Source of the DNA: Linnemannia hyalina
Taxonomy: Eukaryota; Mortierellomycota; Mortierellomycetes; Mortierellales; Mortierellaceae
NCBI GenBank assembly: GCA_019671135.1
Contig: JAHRHY010000014.1
Location: 1,114,001 to 1,178,000 of the forward strand
DNA: 64,000 nucleotides
Reading direction: 5' to 3'
Part shown: positions 56,182 to 64,000 of the stretch, piece by piece
Position numbering within the stretch: position 1 is the first letter of the stretch
Layout of the letters: each line of letters opens with the position of its first letter
Program-made: the position numbers and the translations under genes
Notes under the pieces: generated by a model
Seen by the model: only the letters and a program-made list of their open reading frames with translations
Database searches by the model: none
Told to the model about the DNA's origin: nothing

Positions 56182-56205
56182 TCTCTCTCTCTCTCTCTCT
56201 CTCTC
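56182..56205. repeat. CT dinucleotide microsatellite
   Basis: A run of about 11 CT units directly adjoins, and just touches, the stop codon of the minus-strand membrane-protein gene, so it lies in that gene's 3' UTR as GA. Confidence 0.85.
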
Positions 56206-57665
56206 AAATCAACCCCACCGCCCTCGCAACCCTAGCATTACGCGCCTTCAGATCAGCGACCAACCTCCAAGCAACCCAAAGTCGCCCCAGATAAAACAAT
56301 GTCGCACCCGTCATGTACAAGACGCGCATAAGAAGGATCTCTTCATCCGTCTTGTCGGCAAAATCCTTCAAGCTGGCGCCACCCCCCTCATCATTCTCAA
56401 TGGTCTCTGCAAGCTCTGCAAAGTTCTTTTTGAGATCCTCGTTCCAGAATCCGATGTTGGCGCTGATGGTCTGGTATACGGCTGTAACACAGAGGGAGTA
56501 GAAGAGCCATTGGGTCATGACGAGGGATTTGCGGTAGAGGATGTAGAGGCCTGTGATGCTTTGCGTTAATGAGATCGCGAGCTGGGCGTACTCGCGTACT
56601 GTGTGATGGCAAACAAAAAGAAGGGAAAAAAAGAAGGGCGTTAGACAAAGTAACAGGTTGTTATCCATGTGCCAAGAAACGAAAAAGTGAGAGCAAACGT
56701 AGAAAATTCCCTTTCCTGGCGACTTTCCCCCCTTTCATTACCTGAGAGACGATGCGCCGACGCAAAATGAGACACATGGTGTGCGCCATCGTAAATCGAC
56801 CACAAGAACCAAATCGCCACAAAGAAGCGAGGCCAAGTGGGTACCCTCAATCGCAATCGACCAAGCTCTACCTCCGTCTTAAAGCCCTCGACAGATGACG
56901 CCGAGGCAATAGGAGTCGGAAGGCCCTTATCGGAGGACACCAGGAGGTGGTGGTAGAGGTGGTGGTGTTGTTGTTCCTCACGCTCAAGGTCCAATTGACG
57001 TCGCTGGTTCAAAATGGCCTTCAGTCCAAGACCGAGCACCAAGTGAAGCCCACAGTCAATATAGTACTTGGTCTCTTCCCACATCTGTGGTGTTGTTGTT
57101 TGTAGAGACGACGATGACAATGGCTGATCGTGCTGGTCGGGTGTAATCATTGTCGCTGTCTCAACCGTCGAGTTGTTGTTTGTAACGATACCGACCTTGG
57201 AGAATTGGATGAAATAATCCAAGATTGCGCCGTAGATGAAAACAAAGTAAAAAGCGGCCGCTCCAATCAGCCAAAGATTGAAGGCAAACTGAGTAGATCT
57301 TGTTGATGACTTGTAAACGGCGATATGGATCCTGTGGAGGTCGATTGCGATCCCGATGGCCATATAGGTGTAACAGAATTTGTATATATTGGCAGCATCC
57401 GATAGGGTCTCATCTAAACATGCGCGAGAGAGATACAGTAAAAACAATGTTAAGATGAGGTGATGTTCTAAGGGTTTCTGTATTGGTAAGTATGTTGGTT
57501 TCGTGTTATTTTCGTTGCAGAGAGGAAGAGGGGCGCACCTGGAGGTGTAAATGGGTAGCGAAAAGGGCCTGCTCGCAGAGAGTCGACAAGAGTGTACAGC
57601 GAGAGAGAGGCAACAGCAATGCGAGGCCAGTGTTGTCGAAGGTGTGGAAGATGCAACGCTGACAT
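56204..57665 (-). CDS. Multi-pass membrane protein of unknown function
   Basis: Three exons (57665-57539, 57413-56742, 56598-56204) give 397 aa in frame. Hydrophobic segments: IAVASLSLYTLVDSL (about 16-30), NIYKFCYTYMAIGIAIDLH, NLWLIGAAAFYFVFIYGAILDYFI, YIDCGLHLVLGLGLKAIL, FFVAIWFLWSIYDGAHH, LAISLTQSITGLYILY, WLFYSLCVTAVYQTI and MTGATLFYLGRLWVAWRLV. That suggests 6-8 helices. A loop holds poly-His/Gln (QQHHHLYHHLL). No transporter or receptor family is recognised and no cleavable signal peptide is seen. Chosen start: the ATG at 57665. The frame opens earlier (57791), but that extension would add a second hydrophobic stretch. Confidence 0.72.
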
Positions 57666-58588
57666 TTCTTTGTAGGTAGAGTGAAGGTGTGGGAGCAATA
57701 GCGTATGTGTGTGCGTTTTAGGAAGAAAAAGAGAAGAAAGGAGTAGAAAAACAAGAATTGATTGCGAGTTAAGTGTCCATTTTCGAGCCATTTGAGATGT
57801 AACTCAGCCCCCCTGAGCACCCGCATTCGACTTCAAAAAAAAATAACTAGTCGTTGAGAGCTTCGCGCAAGCTTTTTCATAACTTGAAGATAACGAGGTT
57901 TACAGTGCTTTAGATGAGAACATATGCAATCATTGCTGTGGGAGGTAGTAGGTCGTTGTTGTTTTGCTGGGCAATTATCTTTTTTTCCCATATCTAATGC
58001 TTCGTAGTAACTATTTCCTCTTTTCACATCTTTTCACATTGGTAAAGTGCAAACTGACAATACATTGCTAACTTGTCATTCTCCTTTACCAAACTCATTC
58101 GCATTCTTATATCTTCTATCTTGTAAGCTTGATGTCGCTCTGCTACAGGGAGAGAGTAACCTTCTCGTTTCCTTTGGGACATGAGGTGCCGTGGTCAATG
58201 GTGATTCCTCCTCTCTGGCGCATTGATCATCCCAGATGATTAGATATCCTATGTGCTTGGAACATGCTTGGGGACCTGCCTTTGTCCTTGGACATCTGTT
58301 ATTCTGTTCATGGGACCTGTCCTTGGTCAGACTAAGTTACTTTTCATCAGCCAATTGATCGTTGAATTAACAATTGAAAAGGAGGGAAAAAAGAGAAGGA
58401 AGGAGGAGGGGAGAAGAGAGAGAAAAAGGTATAAGAGCAACCGACCTCCAGCACAACTTCTCTCCTCATCTCAACAAAAAAAAACATCCTCACTTTTCAC
58501 TTTTCACTTGACTACAATAACAATCTTCATAACTCCCATTCACTACTTCTTCTTTCACAACAACAAGGCAACAAAACAACAACCCAAA
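57666..58588. other. Intergenic upstream of the membrane protein and the pirin pseudogene
   Basis: About 920 nt between diverging genes. A GA-rich block at 58380-58430 and the TATAAG at 58429 look like a relic promoter of the pirin gene. No ORF of protein-like composition and no RNA gene. Confidence 0.5.
58429..58434 (+). promoter_or_regulatory. TATA-like relic promoter of the pirin pseudogene
   Basis: TATAAG about 160 nt before the former pirin start, followed by a CT-rich leader. It suggests the pseudogene arose from a normal genomic copy rather than a processed one. Confidence 0.45.
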
Positions 58589-59510
58589 TTGGCTGCTATT
58601 TCTGCACCCCTCTCAAGATACATCAGAAAGTCTGTCCTCTCCAGAGAACAATCCGAGGGTGTCGGTGCCCGTGTCCGTCGATCCATCGGACGTCCCGAAC
58701 TCCGTAACCACGACCCCTTCTTCATGCTGGACGAGTTCTCGGTCGACAAGAACGGAGGCTTCCCTGACCACCCCCACCGCGGATTCGAGACTGTGACCTA
58801 CATGCTCGAGGGTCAGTTCCAGCACGAGGACTTTGCAGGACACAGGGGAACTATTGGACCTGGTGACTTGTAATGAATTGACAGCGGGAGGGGGAGAGGA
58901 ATCGTGCATTCGGAGATTCCAGTCAAGTCGCAGACCCATCCTTAAGGATTGCAGCGCTGGATCAACTTACCCCAAGAGCACAAGATGTGCGAGCCCTAGT
59001 ACCAGGAACTTGTGGACGCACTGATCCCACGAGCCAGACCCAAGGATGAACTTGTTGTTATGGTCATTGCTGGCGAGTCACACAGCGTCAACCCTCAGAT
59101 ATATATATACCTCCACACCCATCATGTACCTCGACTTTAAGATGTCCAGCACCCAGACTATCACCAGGACTATCCCGGGAACATACAGCAAATTCTTCCA
59201 CGTCCTCAACGGGACCGCATACATTGGCGACCTCGGCCACGAGACCGAAGCCGAGGCTCACCGTACTCTCATCTTCTCCGAGAACGGTACCAGCACCATC
59301 AGGATCTAGACAAAGGATGAAGACGTGAATTTTGTGATGATAGCGGGAGAGCCGTCAAAGAAGCCCGTGGTCCAGATTTGTCCGCTTGTATTCATCGATG
59401 AATACAAGAGAGGGTATGTAGAAAACTTATCGGGATTATCCCAATGGCGTGAATGGGCTCGAGAAGGGGAGGACGTGAAAATCAGATGGCGCTTCAAAGG
59501 ACTTTGCTGA
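58589..59510 (+). pseudogene. Pirin (bicupin) pseudogene
   Basis: Pirins are nuclear or cytosolic bicupin metalloproteins. Frame A (from 58589) reads APLSRYIRKSVLSREQSEGVG, then LRNHDPFFMLDEF and DHPHRGFETVTYMLEGQ with the metal-binding His pair, reaching GPGDL. Defects in order: the expected start is TTG, not ATG (58589); adjacent TAA and TGA (58871-58876) replace the conserved tryptophan segment; a small duplication precedes RGIVHSEIP; a TAA follows at about 58942 and a TAG at about 58999; the TA repeat near 59100-59110 appears expanded by 4 nt, shifting to a second frame that reads STPIMYLDF and GTYSKFFHVLNGTAYIGD; a TAG lies at 59307; then VNFVMIAGEPSKKPVVQ resumes and ends at 59510. Introns cannot remove all of these, so the gene is inactive. 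Confidence 0.88.
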
Positions 59511-59733
59511 TTTCTTTTACTTTTGTACCAAACGTAGTTCAGCACGACTACCAGGATCGCATTGGATAAAAAAACATGCACAGCATTCAATTAACAAAAA
59601 AGATGATTTGTTATTAAATGGCGTACCATTCGCCTTCAGTAGCAATCGAATAAACGCTGATAATGAACAAGCCTGATTTCTCTCTACATGAAAAATATTG
59701 TGTAATGGACTATGTTGTTCAAACAACAGCAAC

Positions 59734-62700
59734 CTAGCCACGCTGAGTGAGCAATTGCTGATTGGCTGAGGAGAGACCAACAGCATCGTCAAAAACGGCA
59801 TCTGAGGCGGCTAGAACAGGATTTCCAGCGCTCCAAACCAACTGGGCCGACCATGCATCCGACGACGACGACGTCTCCACCAGTTTCCACACTTGAAGGG
59901 TCCCATTCCGCCATCCGATGCTAAACTCCAAAGTGGCAGGTTTCCATGCAATGCTGCTGACTTCTCCAAAGATATCTCTGATACGCACCAAACACTTCCA
60001 CTCTCCTCGGCCTTCCCCTCCCTCTGCTGTGTTGTAAGATGCAAAATTCCAGAGCCAAAACGAGCCCGGCAAGCCTACACCCATCCATTGCCCACAGGAC
60101 GAAAACGCAAAGCATTGTACATAGTCGCCGTGCTCTAGACTTTGTTGAAGTTGCCCGCTCTCCACGTCCCAAATCTTCGCCTCCTGGCCTATAGTTGATC
60201 TAGAAGCAACCCTCAAGCCATTGGGTGAAGTCGATAAAGCCCAATCATATATATCATATATACGCCCGCTACCAACCACAACGACTCTACACTCACCATT
60301 GTCCAAATCCCAGGCTCGAATAGTCCCATCCCGACTTCCCGACAAAACCAGAAGGCTGTTCGGCAAGAATACCAAACAAACAACTATCCAAGTATGGCCT
60401 TCAAGCACGCGGTCGAGTAACCCTGAGCGAGCGTCCCAAAGCCGCACTGTCATGTCGCCGATGCCGCTGCCGGTGGCAATCCAGCGGCTGTCGGCTGAAA
60501 AGGCCATGGCGGTCACCGCTCTTGTGTGACCGCGCAAAACAACGTCGGCTTGACCTGTTCCGATGTCCCACACAGTGACGACTCTGTCGTACCTTCCAAC
60601 TGACGCGATTCGAAGACCATCCGGGGAGACCGCTAGGCAGTCGACAGGTTTGTCTCCGTAAACAACGAAAGGACCAAACTTTCCAGTGACTGCATCATAC
60701 TGACGCACAGCTCCCGACTCACTACCACAAAAGAGAACTCGACCGTCTGGAGAAAAAAGTACGCTCGTCAACGTGTCCGATCCGCCCTCCACGTCCATGC
60801 CTGTACCCAACGACCTCACGTCCCAAAGTCGGATGGTCCTGTCATCACTACACGAGGCAAGCTGGAGTCCGTTTGGCGAAAAGGCTACTTGACAGACAGC
60901 AGCACCATGACCGGTAAAGACAGAAAGGACCGATCCTGTTGCTGCACGCCAGACCTTCACCGTGTAGTCCCAACTGCATGTGGCGATCCACTGGCCGTTC
61001 GGTGAAAAGCTCACACCCGCGACTCTCCAGCGATGAGCCTTCCAATTCCTCGTTGGCTTGCCGGTAGTAGTATTGTAGAACAGCAACTCGCCATTGCCAT
61101 GTCCTACGGCAATCTCTAAGCCTTCGGGAGAGAATGCGATGCTTTTCATCTCTCCACTTTGACACTCCCAGACTTCCCCTGGCTGTCCGGTCTGTGTGTC
61201 AAAGAACCGGATCATCTTATCGTAGCCAACAGACACAACCGCATGTCCATCAGGCGAGTAGGAAATGCTACGAACCCACCTAGTATGACCGGTCAAGATG
61301 AATAGATTGGTGCCTGTCTGAACATCCCATAGCCTCACAGTCTCGTCCTCCCCAGCCGACGCGACCTGCTTGCCAGAGGGTGAAAACGCCACAGTCAACA
61401 CATTTTCGGTATGTCCCTCTAGAACACAAACGCACGAGCCACTCTCACAGTCCCACAATCGTACTGTCTTGTCGTCACTGCCTGAAAGAAGTTGAAGGCC
61501 GGTTGGCGAATAGGCTAGGCTGTTTACACACTCTTGATGCCCTTCAAACGTGCGGGTCATTGTCCACATCGAGGTGTCGTAAATGTTGATGCGTCCTTTG
61601 AGAAGACCCGCAGCGAGCGATGTTCCGTCAGGCGAATAGGTGCACGACCATACTCCATCACTCTCCTTCAGGTACGGCATCTCCCCGAACTGAACTCTCT
61701 CCATCTGCGCCTTGGTGAAGTCAGCCTGACGAATCCAGCTCTTGGTGAGGTTGACACCTGTCAAATCAGTCTCCTGCAGTTGTGCCGAGTCGAACTGGCC
61801 TCCAGATATGTCCGCTCCAGGAACTCGAATACCCCGAAGATCGGCTCCATTGAATCGCACTCCTGCCTTGACCAAGATCGTGATGGCGTTCGCAGCGGCT
61901 CGAGCTGCTTGGTCGTCGGTCTTGGACTGCTCAATGATGGCGAAGAGCTCGTCCTTGAATCCAGAGTTCAGCTGCACGCGCTCCGCCAGAAACTGGACGA
62001 TAGATGACTCTACGACAAGGTCCTTCTGGGACAATGGATGTGTGCTAATGGCGGATGAGGTGGCGGGGGGTTCGGAATGGACAGGCGGATCAAAATCGCC
62101 ATGTTCCTTGGTAGGCCCAGAGATTGTGCAAGAGAAAAAATATTCCAAGACGGACCGGTGGACAAAGCGGTATTGGTTGCCGGCACGACTTAGCAGACTG
62201 GAATCTCGAAGGAGCGCCCTCTCAGGATCAAGACCAAAGAACTGAGCCTTCCATGTCTTCCTGTCTCGCATATGAGAGTAGTTAACGACTGGTCTGCCCT
62301 CCTGCTTCTGAAAGATTGACGCCGCCAGATCCATCTGGTACAGAATACCGTTGTGCTCGAACCCGTCGGCACAGAGGACGTCAAGCGCGATCTGGCTGCT
62401 CTCGCTCAACTTTTGATCCTGCAGTCGACGCTTGTTGACACCCATCCAGTGCCTCACAAAAGTGTCGTACAGTTCCGCACGAGTTACCCGAAGTCTGGAG
62501 AGGTCGGTTTTCCTTCGCACGACCGTAGGAAGAGCCTCCAGTGACAGGGTAAGGATGAATGGGTTCCTGACCAAATCCATCAGATTGGGGATAGCCTCTA
62601 GCTTGTCCATGTAGTCTTTCTTGACCCAGGTGCGCGGCTCGAGAGGAACATAATGCTCTACATAGTCCTCGATCTGCTCCCTGCTGAATGGTGTGATGAC

Positions 62701-64000
62701 GGCTTGCTGGAAAAGGTCATTGGCGACACGAGCATACTGGTCAACCGCCTTGGGCTCAAAGCGACTCCGATAGTCCGGTCCGAGATACTGTGTGCGACAG
62801 GTAATGAGTAACTTGACGTCCCACTGCCCAGATTGGTTGAAGAGGTTGGTGGTATGCAGATTGGATGTAAGCTGGCTCTCATCGTATCCATCACAGATCA
62901 ATGTGAACTGGCGGTGCAGCTTCAGCTCACGGATCTGGTCCTCCAAAAAGTTGTGGGTCCTCAATTGCTCCGCAACCAAATCCTTCTCTGGTCGCTCGAG
63001 GGATGGCAAGTTGACGAAAAGCGGGATGCGGCCTCCTGCCTTGTACTCTTGCCAGAGCTCGTGTTCCAGGTGTCGATTGAATGTTGATTTACCAGCTCCC
63101 GAGTCGCCAAGAACAAGCATGACCTGGGTGTTGCTGGCAAGAAAGTCCCTGACCTTGTCCATGAGAGGGAAGAGATTGTCGTCTGTGTCTTGAAGATTGA
63201 GTTTGGCCATGGGGTTGATGTAGACCGCCTGTTTGTAGTCGGCAATCCTCATCAACTTCAAGACGTGCAGGTCGTACTCGAGTTTTGGGATCTCTTGGAC
63301 CTTAGCAAGAAGCGGGGAGGTTGACGGCAGAGGGAGGCGTCTGCTCAGCGAAAAAGAGCCAGGCCACTCGTCGATGCCGCCATTTTTTAAGCCTAGTAGT
63401 AAAGCAACAGCGCGATTCTTGACAGAGACATCTGACAGCTCCAAGATCTGGATGAGAACGGTCAGGATCCAGCGCTTGACATCGACATGCGGTTTCCATT
63501 CAGAACCACCTTTGTACAGTTCACCCAGAAAGTCAACGGCCTGCTGGCGGACAAGAACATCCCAGAGCGGGTCGACCGCAATCTCTCCGACCTGGCGACA
63601 GATTCCCCACTGAAAGTTGGGGTTGTTGCGGCAAGGCGCTTGGCTGACGACCAGGTTAAAGTCCGAAAGCCGTCCCTGTCGAATAAAGAGAGCCGTTCCT
63701 TGAAGGGCAAGGTACCACGAGCGCTTCTTCATAAAGTCGAACTTGTTCTCCGACGCCCGCATGGCCTCACCAGCACCAATACGAAGTGTCTCGACGACCT
63801 CAATTCCAGTGCTGACAGCTCCTACAACCCCTGCACCGATCTCTTGAAGACTCTCGATGCCTTTGAGGAATCCCTCTGGATCCAACTTGAAAACACTCGA
63901 CACTGCGCCTGCGCCTGTCGCTGCTACCTTGGCATATCTCCACAACACCTGGAGCGGAGTCTCGTCATCGGGCGCATACTGGAGGGCCTGGTAGGCATAA
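59734..64000 (-). CDS. NLR-type STAND NTPase: NACHT, pentapeptide repeats, 14 WD40 repeats (5' partial)
   Basis: About 1,420 residues are visible in one exon; the frame continues past the window end, so the N-terminal effector domain is missing. Counting from codon 63948: a helical region to ~250, then a NACHT NTPase with Walker A GDSGAGKST (281-289, near 63108-63082) and Walker B FTLICDGYDES (348-358). A winged-helix-like region follows, then pentapeptide repeats (FNGADLRGIRVPGADISGGQFDSA), and about 14 WD40 units (for example VRLWDCESGSCVCVLEGH), enough for two seven-bladed propellers. Such fungal STAND proteins are thought to sense non-self or stress and oligomerise to trigger an effector domain, sometimes causing cell death. 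Ligand and effector are unknown here. Several WD40 units are near-identical in their strands, allowing repeat-number change by recombination. Confidence 0.93.
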   Translation of the reverse strand, partial: YAYQALQYAPDDETPLQVLWRYAKVAATGAGAVSSVFKLDPEGFLKGIESLQEIGAGVVGAVSTGIEVVETLRIGAGEAMRASENKFDFMKKRSWYLALQGTALFIRQGRLSDFNLVVSQAPCRNNPNFQWGICRQVGEIAVDPLWDVLVRQQAVDFLGELYKGGSEWKPHVDVKRWILTVLIQILELSDVSVKNRAVALLLGLKNGGIDEWPGSFSLSRRLPLPSTSPLLAKVQEIPKLEYDLHVLKLMRIADYKQAVYINPMAKLNLQDTDDNLFPLMDKVRDFLASNTQVMLVLGDSGAGKSTFNRHLEHELWQEYKAGGRIPLFVNLPSLERPEKDLVAEQLRTHNFLEDQIRELKLHRQFTLICDGYDESQLTSNLHTTNLFNQSGQWDVKLLITCRTQYLGPDYRSRFEPKAVDQYARVANDLFQQAVITPFSREQIEDYVEHYVPLEPRTWVKKDYMDKLEAIPNLMDLVRNPFILTLSLEALPTVVRRKTDLSRLRVTRAELYDTFVRHWMGVNKRRLQDQKLSESSQIALDVLCADGFEHNGILYQMDLAASIFQKQEGRPVVNYSHMRDRKTWKAQFFGLDPERALLRDSSLLSRAGNQYRFVHRSVLEYFFSCTISGPTKEHGDFDPPVHSEPPATSSAISTHPLSQKDLVVESSIVQFLAERVQLNSGFKDELFAIIEQSKTDDQAARAAANAITILVKAGVRFNGADLRGIRVPGADISGGQFDSAQLQETDLTGVNLTKSWIRQADFTKAQMERVQFGEMPYLKESDGVWSCTYSPDGTSLAAGLLKGRINIYDTSMWTMTRTFEGHQECVNSLAYSPTGLQLLSGSDDKTVRLWDCESGSCVCVLEGHTENVLTVAFSPSGKQVASAGEDETVRLWDVQTGTNLFILTGHTRWVRSISYSPDGHAVVSVGYDKMIRFFDTQTGQPGEVWECQSGEMKSIAFSPEGLEIAVGHGNGELLFYNTTTGKPTRNWKAHRWRVAGVSFSPNGQWIATCSWDYTVKVWRAATGSVLSVFTGHGAAVCQVAFSPNGLQLASCSDDRTIRLWDVRSLGTGMDVEGGSDTLTSVLFSPDGRVLFCGSESGAVRQYDAVTGKFGPFVVYGDKPVDCLAVSPDGLRIASVGRYDRVVTVWDIGTGQADVVLRGHTRAVTAMAFSADSRWIATGSGIGDMTVRLWDARSGLLDRVLEGHTWIVVCLVFLPNSLLVLSGSRDGTIRAWDLDNGECRVVVVGSGRIYDIYDWALSTSPNGLRVASRSTIGQEAKIWDVESGQLQQSLEHGDYVQCFAFSSCGQWMGVGLPGSFWLWNFASYNTAEGGEGRGEWKCLVRIRDIFGEVSSIAWKPATLEFSIGWRNGTLQVWKLVETSSSSDAWSAQLVWSAGNPVLAASDAVFDDAVGLSSANQQLLTQRG

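Overview
This window is nuclear DNA from a filamentous fungus. Evidence: most genes are spliced with GT..AG introns of about 50-550 nt, promoters are pyrimidine-rich with occasional TATA boxes, many proteins carry Gln, Asn, Ser/Thr/Pro or acidic tracts, and the gene set is fungal (CAP-Gly tubulin chaperone, SNF5, anoctamin, P450, RRP8, a NACHT-WD40 NLR). Retained complex I, very long disordered tails and a large NACHT-pentapeptide-WD40 receptor suggest an early-diverging fungus, probably Mucoromycota/Mortierellomycotina. That placement is inference, not a database result.

Layout. 0.2-1.6 kb: type II membrane protein with a 12-Cys ectodomain (-). 2.1-4.8 kb: tubulin-folding cofactor E (-). 5.7-8.2 kb: membrane protein with a beta-rich DUF4097-like ectodomain (+). 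8.5-10.6 kb: SNF5/SMARCB1 homologue with a C-terminal GATA finger (+). 10.9-14.8 kb: Cid1-like nucleotidyltransferase with a huge Gln/Asn/Ala tail (-). 15.5-17.5 kb: paralogue of the 5.7-kb gene with the same intron phases (-). 17.8-20.2 kb: cytochrome P450 (-). 21.3-22.5 kb: Cu/Zn superoxide dismutase (+). 23.9 kb: complex I B12/NDUFB3 subunit (-). 24.5-25.1 kb: GNAT acetyltransferase (-). 25.9-32.0 kb: 1,657-residue beta-propeller/ion-channel protein (-). 33.5-37.9 kb: divergent pair of related F-box proteins. 38.1-40.5 kb: RRP8 rRNA methyltransferase (+). 41.1-43.1 kb: protein of unknown function (-). 44.7-49.8 kb: anoctamin (+). 50.1-54.3 kb: 1,221-residue protein with three four-Cys modules, one GATA-like (-). 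55.7-56.0 kb: small secreted-protein gene that appears frameshifted (+). 56.2-57.7 kb: multi-pass membrane protein (-). 58.6-59.5 kb: decayed pirin pseudogene (+). 59.7 kb to the window end: NACHT/pentapeptide/14-WD40 NLR, 5' partial (-).

Housekeeping genes (TBCE, SNF5, SOD1, NDUFB3, RRP8, anoctamin) are interleaved with lineage-specific ones. There is no operon, CRISPR array, rRNA or intact transposon, and I saw no tRNA. Exon junctions were read by eye from splice consensus and checked by reading-frame arithmetic for TBCE, both DUF4097-like genes, SNF5, the nucleotidyltransferase, SOD1, the channel, RRP8, the anoctamin, the zinc-module gene and the 56.2-kb membrane gene. P450 N-terminal junctions remain unresolved.
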